A DNA stretch of 5,783 nt from an uncultured Candidatus Melainabacteria bacterium (lineage in GTDB: Bacteria > Cyanobacteriota > Vampirovibrionia > LMEP-6097), in contig CALBDR010000497.1 in assembly GCA_937927525.1 (NCBI GenBank), forward strand, positions 1 to 5,783. The letters are read 5' to 3'. The position numbers and the translations under genes were made by a program. How positions within the stretch are numbered: the first letter of the stretch is position 1; every line of letters begins with the position of its first letter. Positions 1-4,854 of the stretch are shown piece after piece. The notes below the pieces were generated by a model. The model was given only the letters and a program-made list of their open reading frames with translations, was not told the origin of the DNA and ran no database searches.

Positions 1-55
1 AAAAAGTCATCTGCAAAGGCAGATGCATGAGCAGTAAGCGGGCGTAGCTCAGTTG
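1..55 (+). repeat. Direct repeat, upstream copy: tRNA-Gly leader plus truncated tRNA 5' end
   Basis: Positions 1-55 are identical to 121-175, so the two copies are offset by exactly 120 bp. The copy holds a 7-bp hairpin (8-14 with 19-25) and then the first 18 nt of the tRNA-Gly (38-55: 5' acceptor strand, D-stem 5' strand and start of the D-loop). Identity stops abruptly at position 56 in the D-loop. No anticodon arm, T arm or 3' acceptor strand follows, so this copy cannot form a tRNA. The repeat may extend left of the window, since it begins at base 1. It could be a leftover of a tandem tRNA duplication that lost its 3' part, or a trace of recombination at the tRNA. Confidence 0.9.
38..55 (+). 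pseudogene. Truncated tRNA-Gly copy (5' 18 nt only)
   Basis: This is an exact match to the first 18 nt of the intact tRNA at 158-175. It begins with the acceptor strand GCGGGCG and ends inside the D-loop. The sequence after it (56-120) has no tRNA similarity and no CGCCCGC partner for the acceptor strand. It is best read as a non-functional tRNA remnant. Confidence 0.75.
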
Positions 56-59
56 CCTA

Positions 60-115
60 GAAGCCTTGGCATCTTTTAGCCCCTTAAAATGTAAACTTAA
101 ATACAAAAAGGCTTC
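60..115. repeat. Segment bounded by an 8-bp inverted repeat between the two tRNA leader copies
   Basis: GAAGCCTT at 60-67 is the perfect reverse complement of AAGGCTTC at 108-115, with 40 bp between them. The pair lies near both ends of the 65-bp stretch (56-120) separating the truncated tRNA copy from the next leader copy. A short direct repeat, ATACAAAAAG, occurs at 101-110 and 117-126. The segment has no coding capacity. The inverted repeat might be a small inserted element or chance; eight bases alone are weak evidence. Confidence 0.4.
66..95 (+). promoter_or_regulatory. Weak candidate promoter for tRNA-Gly
   Basis: TTGGCA (66-71) matches the -35 consensus at five of six bases. It is followed after 18 bp by TGTAAA (90-95), a poor -10 with four of six matches. 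It is the best pair I can see upstream of the intact tRNA and lies entirely in the 65-bp segment between the repeat copies. A promoter upstream of the window that reads through is equally possible. Confidence 0.25.
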
Positions 116-120
116 GATAC

Positions 121-145
121 AAAAAGTCATCTGCAAAGGCAGATG
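121..145 (-). terminator. Candidate minus-strand intrinsic terminator in the tRNA leader
   Basis: Read on the - strand, a perfect 7-bp stem CATCTGC/GCAGATG with the 4-nt loop CTTT is followed by AC and then five T residues (125-121), the layout of a rho-independent terminator. The same structure is present in the repeat copy at 1-25. No minus-strand gene ends here in this window, so it may stop antisense transcription entering from the right, or the hairpin may serve the + strand leader RNA instead. The stem is short, so strength is uncertain. Confidence 0.4.
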
Positions 146-175
146 CATGAGCAGTAAGCGGGCGTAGCTCAGTTG
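121..175 (+). repeat. Direct repeat, downstream copy: leader and 5' part of intact tRNA-Gly
   Basis: This is the second copy of the 55-bp repeat found at 1-55, without mismatches. Here it runs on into a complete tRNA. The leader part carries a 7-bp hairpin, CATCTGC (128-134) with GCAGATG (139-145), closed by the loop AAAG. Confidence 0.9.
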
Positions 176-233
176 GTAGAGCATCTGCCTTCCAAGCAGA
201 TTGTCGCGCGTTCGAGTCGCGTCGCCCGCTCCA
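158..233 (+). tRNA. tRNA-Gly (anticodon UCC), CCA encoded
   Basis: A complete cloverleaf can be drawn. The acceptor stem is GCGGGCG (158-164) with CGCCCGC (223-229). The D stem is GCTC/GAGC (167-170, 179-182). The anticodon stem is TCTGC/GCAGA (184-188, 196-200) with loop CTTCCAA, giving anticodon TCC at 191-193, which reads GGA/GGG glycine codons. The variable loop is TTGTC. The T stem is GCGCG/CGCGT around TTCGAGT, with one G-T pair. Discriminator base T230 is followed by encoded CCA (231-233). U at the discriminator is usual for bacterial tRNA-Gly. The 5' 18 nt plus leader are duplicated 120 bp upstream. A run of T (234-238) follows. Confidence 0.97.
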
Positions 234-270
234 TTTTTAATTAAGTTAATATCATTTTTTAAACTCTTAC

Positions 271-297
271 TAAAGTTCTAGGCTATTTAACCGATAT
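271..297 (+). promoter_or_regulatory. Sigma-28 (FliA/SigD)-type promoter upstream of the small + strand gene
   Basis: TAAAGTTC (271-278) is separated by 11 nt from ACCGATAT (290-297). The classical flagellar sigma-28 promoter is TAAAGTTT, 11 nt, GCCGATAA, so 7 of 8 and 6 of 8 bases match with the exact spacing. The predicted transcript start is near 304-305, about 25 nt before the ATG at 329. An overlapping TATAAA (297-302) could serve as a housekeeping -10, but no good -35 is placed for it. The match is seen directly; use by sigma-28 is inferred. Confidence 0.65.
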
Positions 298-328
298 ATA
301 AAATCAGATATGAAAAGCACTAGAATTC

Positions 329-565
329 ATGAACTCGATTAATCCTATTAACAATCTAATAGTCACTAATAATAGAGGTCTAAACTCTAAAACAGTAAAC
401 CTTTCTCGTGCCCGAAACAGTTATAAAACAGAACAGGAATCTTCACCTAATTTAGGGGAGGATTCATTAGATATTTCTCAAGAAGCTTTTAATTTAATGG
501 AAGACTCACGTAATCCTATGAAATCTAAAATTATTGAGGTTACAGCTAAGGATATTATTGAATAA
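329..565 (+). CDS. Small hypothetical protein, possibly FlgM-like anti-sigma-28 factor
   Basis: The product is a soluble 78-aa protein without signal peptide or membrane segment. ATG 329 is the first possible start, because an in-frame TGA lies at 311-313; no clear Shine-Dalgarno precedes it. The N-terminus (MNSINPINN) and the central DSLDISQEAFNL (about residues 46-57) resemble the FlgM pattern, where an N-terminal IN-P-N stretch is followed by D-x-[VIL]-[ED]-[IL]-S-x-x-A. The end (MKSKIIEVTAKDIIE) could match the start of the following FlgM helix. However, FlgM is usually 90-100 aa and carries further sigma-binding helices that are absent here. FlgM would bind and inhibit the flagellar sigma factor. 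The main support is context: a near-consensus sigma-28 promoter lies upstream, and flgM is often autoregulated by it. It may instead be another small flagellar-regulon protein. It is monocistronic, with a terminator right after its stop. Confidence 0.5.
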   Translation: MNSINPINNLIVTNNRGLNSKTVNLSRARNSYKTEQESSPNLGEDSLDISQEAFNLMEDSRNPMKSKIIEVTAKDIIE

Positions 566-567
566 GA

Positions 568-597
568 AAAACTCCCCAAGCAAAGCCAGGGAGTTTT
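568..597. terminator. Bidirectional rho-independent terminator between convergent genes
   Basis: AAAACTCCC (568-576) pairs perfectly with GGGAGTTTT (589-597) around a 12-nt loop. On the + strand the stem ends in TTTT and starts 3 nt after the stop codon of the small gene. On the - strand it ends in a run of five T and lies 25 nt past the stop of the RRM gene. It therefore can end both converging transcripts. Confidence 0.85.
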
Positions 598-622
598 ACA
601 ATAAAGAATAGATATATAAAAC

Positions 623-964
623 TTATCTATAAGAAGGTTTGCGACCACCACGATCACGATCATTTCCGCCTCTAGGACCGCCACGGAAACCGCCGCCGCC
701 TCCACCTCTTCTATCATTACTACGAGGCTTATCATGAGCAAAATCAACTTTCATGTTACGCCCTTTAAGCTCAAGACCGTTTAATTTCTCTTTTGCACTT
801 TCTGCATCTTCAGTGCTCGCAAAAGTAACAAAAGCAACGCCTTTACCTTCTAATAGTTTAACTTCAGAAAGATTCCAAGTTTGACTTAAGAATGCTTTTA
901 AATCATCTTCTGATATAGAATAATCTAAATTCCCGAAAAATAGTTTTGTTTTAGTTTCTGACAT
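623..964 (-). CDS. RRM-domain RNA-binding protein with glycine/arginine-rich tail
   Basis: The 113-aa protein has one RNA recognition motif (about residues 6-76) and an RGG-type tail (84-113). RNP2 is LFFGNL (8-13) and RNP1 is KGVAFVTF (41-48). Two of the three usual aromatic RNA-stacking positions are kept (F9 and F45), while the first RNP1 aromatic is Val43. The stretch between the first helix and RNP1 is shorter than in typical bacterial RRM proteins. The tail is Gly, Arg and Asp rich with several RGG/RGP units. This architecture is known from cyanobacterial Rbp proteins and relatives in other phyla, which bind RNA and are often cold-induced; the target here is unknown. Start ATG 964 is backed by a strong SD, GGAGGT (981-976), 11 nt away. 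The gene has its own promoter in the 134-bp gap after msrB and a terminator downstream. Confidence 0.93.
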   Translation of the reverse strand: MSETKTKLFFGNLDYSISEDDLKAFLSQTWNLSEVKLLEGKGVAFVTFASTEDAESAKEKLNGLELKGRNMKVDFAHDKPRSNDRRGGGGGGFRGGPRGGNDRDRGGRKPSYR

Positions 965-967
965 AAT

Positions 968-1020
968 GTAAATTTACCTCCATACTTTGAAATGAACTGA
1001 AATATATAGAGGAAATTTAC
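968..1020 (-). promoter_or_regulatory. 5' UTR hairpin sequestering the Shine-Dalgarno of the RRM gene
   Basis: In the minus-strand RNA, GUAAAUUUCCUC (1020-1009) can pair with GAGGUAAAUUUAC (980-968), giving 12 base pairs with a single bulged U at 976 and a 28-nt loop. The 3' arm contains four of the six SD bases (GAGG of GGAGGU), so the fold would hide the ribosome binding site 11 nt from the start codon. The stem is eight A-U/G-C pairs of mostly A-U plus four stronger pairs, so it may melt with temperature or be bound by a protein. Pairing is seen in the sequence; regulation is inferred. Confidence 0.55.
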
Positions 1021-1039
1021 TCTAAATTCTTCAATCTTC

Positions 1040-1069
1040 AATATAGGTATATTACCACGATAACCGCAA
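1040..1069 (-). promoter_or_regulatory. Candidate sigma-70-type promoter of the RRM gene
   Basis: On the - strand TTGCGG (1069-1064) is followed after 18 bp by TATATT (1045-1040), five of six matches to the -10 consensus. The transcript would start near 1033 and leave a 5' UTR of about 70 nt containing the SD-masking hairpin. An alternative extended -10, TGGTAATAT (1057-1049), lies in the spacer. The spacer also holds ATCGTGGTAA (1061-1052), which recurs just upstream of pckA. Confidence 0.5.
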
Positions 1070-1098
1070 ATAGCTATCACTTAAAAAGTCTAAAAACT

Positions 1099-1674
1099 TT
1101 ATTTTTCTTCAAAAAGGTTTTTAAACTGAGAATACCCCTCTTCGTCTAATTTATCGAGAGGTATAAATTTTAGAGATGCTGAATTGATACAGTATCTTGT
1201 CCCAGTAGGGGCGGGGCCATCAGGAAATACATGTCCTAAGTGAGATCCAGCAGCTTTAGACTTCACTTCAACTCTATGCATACCATAACTAAAATCTTCA
1301 CGCTCAATAACATTGCCATTAATTAAAGGCTTAGTAAAAGAAGGCCAACCTGTCCCAGAATCAAACTTATCAGTAGATGCAAATAAAGCTTCGCCCGAAA
1401 CTATATCAACATAAATTCCAGCTGCCTTATTATTCCAATATTCATTTTCAAAAGGTCTTTCAGTACCACACTCTTGAGTAACTTTATACTGAAGTTCAGT
1501 TAGTTTTCCTTTTAATTCTTCTTGATTAATTTCTATTTTTGAATTTTCCACAATACGTTTCCTTTTAATTTCAGTACAAGACTGACACAATAGAATCAAA
1601 CTAAAAATTACAAAAAATAATTGCTGAGCCTTGAAGCAACTATACTGTGCTATATATTTTTTCTCTTTGCTCAT
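1099..1674 (-). CDS. msrB: Exported peptide-methionine (R)-S-oxide reductase MsrB
   Basis: This 191-aa protein reduces methionine-R-sulfoxide in proteins. Numbering here is from ATG 1674. The SelR domain spans about 54-190: GTERPFENEYW (70-80), GTGWPSF (107-113), SHLGHVFPDGP (144-154) and RYCINSASL (160-168) with catalytic Cys162. The zinc-binding CxxC pairs of many MsrB proteins are absent (DIVSGEALF, where zinc forms have CxxCG). Cys69 (ECGTERPF) is a candidate resolving cysteine. The N-terminus has basic residues, a hydrophobic stretch (19-30) and Cys30/Cys33; LCQSC is an imperfect lipobox, so it is either a lipoprotein or a membrane-anchored or secreted form facing the periplasm. The start overlaps the end of pckA by 35 bp. 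AAAGG stands 9 nt before the ATG. A TTG at 1677 immediately before it is a possible alternative start. No clear terminator follows. Confidence 0.93.
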   Translation of the reverse strand: MSKEKKYIAQYSCFKAQQLFFVIFSLILLCQSCTEIKRKRIVENSKIEINQEELKGKLTELQYKVTQECGTERPFENEYWNNKAAGIYVDIVSGEALFASTDKFDSGTGWPSFTKPLINGNVIEREDFSYGMHRVEVKSKAAGSHLGHVFPDGPAPTGTRYCINSASLKFIPLDKLDEEGYSQFKNLFEEK

Positions 1675-3253
1675 CAAACATAGCCTTTAACTTTTTAGCT
1701 TTTTCTTGATACTCTTCTTTAATTGACCAGCTAGTTTCAGGCATTTTAATACTCTCAGGAACCTCTAAATCAAAAATACTGTGTTTAACTGTAGCTTCAT
1801 CAACCAATTCTCCAGAATGGATTTTAGAAATTATAGACCTAGTAAGCTTGATCGACATTCTAGAACCTGAACCATAAGGTCCTCCTGCCCAACCGGTATT
1901 CACCAACCAACAAGCAACATTATTCTCTTTAACTTTCTTTAAAAGTAAATTACCGTAAATCTCAGGCATTAATGGCATAAAAGGTGCTCCGAAGCAAGGA
2001 CTAAAAGTAGCCACTGGCTCTTTTATTCCTTGTTCTGTACCAGCAACCTTCGCTGTATAACCTAAAAGAAAATACTCCTTAGCTTTTTCCGGACTAAGTT
2101 TAGCTACAGCAGGTAATACTCCAAAAGCATCACAACAAAGCATAATAACGTTCTTAGGTTGTTCAGGAATAAATCTATCTAGACCTTCACCTTGAGAGTT
2201 ATAAACAAGTGCATTAGGAATAAAATTCAAAGGATATGAAATTCTACCGTTCTCAGTAAGTGTTTTATCAAAATAGTCTAAAGTTCTATCTTCTTTCACT
2301 CTTACATTTTCAACTGTCGCTCCAAATCTTCGAGAAGCATTAAAAATCTCAGGCTCAGTCTCAAGACTTAAACCAATAGACTTAGCATAACAACCAGCTT
2401 CAAAATTAAAGACACCTGCATCACTCCAACCATGCTCATCATCACCAATTAAAACACGCTCAGATTCAGCGGAAAGTGTAGTTTTCCCAGTCCCAGAAAG
2501 ACCAAAGAAAATTGCAACATCTTTAAACTCTTTGTCGGCATTTGCTGAGCAATGCATTGGCATTATACCTTTTTGAGGTAATAAATAGTTTAGTATGCTG
2601 AATGCTGATTTTTTAATTTCACCGCCGTACTCAGTACCTGCAATCAAAACTTCTTTTAGTTTAAAGTTAACTAAAATAAAAGTACCTGACCTTAAGCCAT
2701 CAAGCTCTGGATCAGCTCTGAAACTAGGTACGTCAATAATTCTATACTCTGGTTCATAGTTCTTCCTATCAAGTAAGCCCTTTTTCTCAGCAAGTTTCGC
2801 GGATTCAGAATTAATAGTTTCTAACATATTAGAAATAAACAAATTATGCCAAGCAAGCTCACTGACGACACGAACATTAATACTATTAGCTCTATCAGCT
2901 CCAGTTATACAGTCTTGAACATAAAGTTTTTTATTATTAATCTTCTGAAGCTTTTCAATATAATCAAAAAACTTTTCACGAATTGAGAAGTAACGCTCTT
3001 CATCTATAGATTGATTTATTTTCCCCCAGCTAACTTTATCTTCAGTTTCAGAATCTTTAACTACATACTTATCTTTAGCAGACCTGCCTGTATGTTTACC
3101 TGTATAAACTAACAATGCACCATTACCAGTAATCCTAGCTTCTTTATTTATTAAAGCTTCCTCATAGAGTGCAGCTCTAGGTAAATTAAAATCTACATGC
3201 CCTGGATCAAAAAGATCTTCAACAGTTTTAAGTTTCTCTGAATCAAGCGCCAT
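1640..3253 (-). CDS. pckA: Phosphoenolpyruvate carboxykinase (ATP)
   Basis: It converts oxaloacetate and ATP to phosphoenolpyruvate, ADP and CO2, the first committed step of gluconeogenesis, in the cytosol. At 537 aa it has the usual length of the ATP-type family (E. coli 540). Visible motifs are HTGRSAKDKY (54-63, substrate-binding Arg56), YGGEIKKSAFS (209-219, metal and substrate lysines), the His of MPMHCSAN (234), the P-loop GLSGTGKT (251-258), the kinase-2 aspartates in IGDDEHGW (269-276), Arg337 in ENGRISYP and NTGWAGGPYGSGSRMSIK (452-469). All expected catalytic residues appear present. ATG 3253 has no good SD; a TGGTAAAAT extended -10 sits so close that the mRNA could be leaderless. 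It lies 38 bp after the upstream membrane-protein gene, so cotranscription is also possible. The msrB start overlaps its last codons. Confidence 0.98.
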   Translation of the reverse strand: MALDSEKLKTVEDLFDPGHVDFNLPRAALYEEALINKEARITGNGALLVYTGKHTGRSAKDKYVVKDSETEDKVSWGKINQSIDEERYFSIREKFFDYIEKLQKINNKKLYVQDCITGADRANSINVRVVSELAWHNLFISNMLETINSESAKLAEKKGLLDRKNYEPEYRIIDVPSFRADPELDGLRSGTFILVNFKLKEVLIAGTEYGGEIKKSAFSILNYLLPQKGIMPMHCSANADKEFKDVAIFFGLSGTGKTTLSAESERVLIGDDEHGWSDAGVFNFEAGCYAKSIGLSLETEPEIFNASRRFGATVENVRVKEDRTLDYFDKTLTENGRISYPLNFIPNALVYNSQGEGLDRFIPEQPKNVIMLCCDAFGVLPAVAKLSPEKAKEYFLLGYTAKVAGTEQGIKEPVATFSPCFGAPFMPLMPEIYGNLLLKKVKENNVACWLVNTGWAGGPYGSGSRMSIKLTRSIISKIHSGELVDEATVKHSIFDLEVPESIKMPETSWSIKEEYQEKAKKLKAMFDEQREKIYSTV

Positions 3254-3259
3254 GTATAG

Positions 3260-3268
3260 ATTTTACCA
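3260..3268 (-). promoter_or_regulatory. Candidate extended -10 promoter just before pckA
   Basis: On the - strand TGGTAAAAT (3268-3260) fits the extended -10 pattern TGnTATAAT with one mismatch. Counting the usual distance from the -10 puts the transcript start at 3253, the A of the pckA ATG. There is no good -35; only a run of seven T lies upstream. The 10-mer ATCGTGGTAA (3272-3263), part of this site, is shared with the RRM promoter region. Confidence 0.4.
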
Positions 3269-3291
3269 CGATGGCAGTTGCAAAAAAATAC

Positions 3292-4854
3292 TTAAAATTC
3301 AAGATCATTTTCAAAATCAGATAAATCATCAAATTCATTCATAGCATTGAATATACCTAACTCTTCTGGTTTACCGAGATACAAAATTTTCATATGTCCA
3401 GCTCTCTTTAACTTAATCAACGGATCTGAAGCTGATTCATAATCAGAACCTACTATGTCTACGATTTCCCAATTACCGATAGAATCACCAATTGCAACCT
3501 CGATTGTATTATCTTTGGCTTTTTGCATAGCTTTAACTGCTGCTTTTAAGACTTTCGATCTACTTACAGATTCTAAAACATCAAAAGAGGCTTCTTTTAA
3601 ATTAACTAAAGCGATAGTATCACCATCACTTTCTAAAATACCTACCATCGTAGCCCTATATGCTTTCTTTTTAATACTGTTCCCCTTACGAGCACCTCGC
3701 CCTCCACCACGACTAGAATAACGATTATTCGCTATAGCCTTTATCGCTGACTCAGGTAATAAGAATGGATTTTCTCTACCAGCACTTTCAAGTGAATTTC
3801 TAATATAAGTACTTTCTAACTCTTTATCTGCTTTTTCAATTTCAACAGCAGCCCATATAGGTTGCTTCTCTTGAAATTTTTCGACATTACTTATCTTACG
3901 AGGTCTTGCACGACGCGATTTCCTAGAAGAACTTATATTACTATACCTATTACTGTAGCTTTGATAAAACCAATAGCCACCAACAAATAAAATAACAATT
4001 AATAAAACTATTAATGAAGAATTAGATTCATTTTCTGGCTTGACTGATGATAATGAATCTGTCTCTAAGTAAGAAAAGGCTCTAGCAGAATTATTCACTC
4101 TAGCAGTGTCATTTTCTTTAACACCTTCCTCGTCTATGAATAGATTTGAGTCAGTTGCTGGAGCTTCATTTTCTTGAAAGTCTTCATCAAAAATGCTTGA
4201 AGAGTCAAATGCTTCTTCAGTTTGATCTTCATCTGAACTATAACCAAATAATGTGTGAAGATCAGAGGAAGAAGCGGGAGCAGAATTTATAGATCCTGAT
4301 TCTTGTACAGACTCATCATCATCAACACCATAATACGCTTCATCACTACTATTCTCTAGTTCTTCCTGAGAATAATCTATAGTATCTGTTTTTTCTTCAC
4401 TATCATCTTCATTAAAAGCAGCACTCACTCTATCAAATTGAGCTGATAAATCCTCATCTACAACTTCATCTGAAAAAGCAGGTTCAGTTTGAACTTCTTC
4501 TTCTGGAAAGTCATCAAAAAGATTTGGGGTCTCCTCTTCACCTTCAGCCTCATCATTTACAAATAAACCAACTGGCGGCTCTTCTTCAGGCTCAGAATTC
4601 TTAGTCTCAACTGGATCATTAGCATCTATATCAGAAAGGAAATCAGAAACACTATCAAACATGATACTTGATTGCTCTTGCAACTCATTTAAAACTTGCT
4701 CGCGAATCTCAGCTTGCTCCTGACTATGTCTTTCTTCTTCTTCAGCTTTTAATTCTTCTTTAGTTTTATGAAATTCTTCTTCAGGCGGCCATATCCTAGC
4801 TTTTGATTCATCAAAAGCAGACGATTCTGTATCATTTGCATCGTCCTCAAACAT
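3292..4854 (-). CDS. Single-pass membrane protein with long acidic N-terminal region and GspC/PilP-like C-terminal domain
   Basis: I do not recognise this 520-aa protein as a whole. Residues 1-278 are strongly acidic and low in complexity, with a Glu-rich likely coiled coil at about 24-62 and many Phe residues beside Asp/Glu. One membrane helix follows (about 279-298, LIVLLIVILFVGGYWFY). Then come a basic stretch (RKSRRARPRK, 311-320), an ENPFLLPES motif (361-369), a Gly/Arg patch (SRGGGRGARKG, 381-391) and a beta-rich region (399-493) with ATMVGILESDGDTIALVN, AIGDSIGNWEIVDI and IKLKRAGHMKILYL. That last pattern resembles the periplasmic domain of GspC/PilP, which links the inner-membrane platform to the outer-membrane secretin. 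No cysteine is seen. The ATG directly follows the stop of the GspE-like ATPase (TAGATG), with GAGAG about 10 nt before it, suggesting coupled translation and a shared machine. GspC/PilP kinship is inference from pattern only. Confidence 0.8.
   Translation of the reverse strand: MFEDDANDTESSAFDESKARIWPPEEEFHKTKEELKAEEEERHSQEQAEIREQVLNELQEQSSIMFDSVSDFLSDIDANDPVETKNSEPEEEPPVGLFVNDEAEGEEETPNLFDDFPEEEVQTEPAFSDEVVDEDLSAQFDRVSAAFNEDDSEEKTDTIDYSQEELENSSDEAYYGVDDDESVQESGSINSAPASSSDLHTLFGYSSDEDQTEEAFDSSSIFDEDFQENEAPATDSNLFIDEEGVKENDTARVNNSARAFSYLETDSLSSVKPENESNSSLIVLLIVILFVGGYWFYQSYSNRYSNISSSRKSRRARPRKISNVEKFQEKQPIWAAVEIEKADKELESTYIRNSLESAGRENPFLLPESAIKAIANNRYSSRGGGRGARKGNSIKKKAYRATMVGILESDGDTIALVNLKEASFDVLESVSRSKVLKAAVKAMQKAKDNTIEVAIGDSIGNWEIVDIVGSDYESASDPLIKLKRAGHMKILYLGKPEELGIFNAMNEFDDLSDFENDLEF

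Noticed and set aside
1..175. CRISPR-like repeat array
   Set aside because: Only two copies exist, the repeat is 55 bp and is explained by a tRNA and its leader.
310..342. 11-codon upstream ORF (MKSTRIHELD) overlapping the start of the small + strand gene
   Set aside because: Too short and without an SD; it could be a leader peptide but nothing supports translation.
478..747. 89-codon open frame on the - strand
   Set aside because: It overlaps the end of the RRM gene in another frame, crosses the terminator and runs antisense to the small + strand gene; it shows only low-complexity translation.
1675..1677. TTG as the start of msrB
   Set aside because: An ATG follows directly at 1674 with acceptable SD spacing; the difference is a single residue.
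3271..3282. TGGCAGTTGCA, resembling a sigma-54 promoter on the + strand
   Set aside because: Spacing between the GG and GC elements is too short and it points away from pckA into the coding strand of nothing.
3455..3721. 88-codon open frame on the + strand
   Set aside because: It lies wholly antisense to the membrane-protein gene, has no SD, promoter or recognisable motif, and is a shadow frame.
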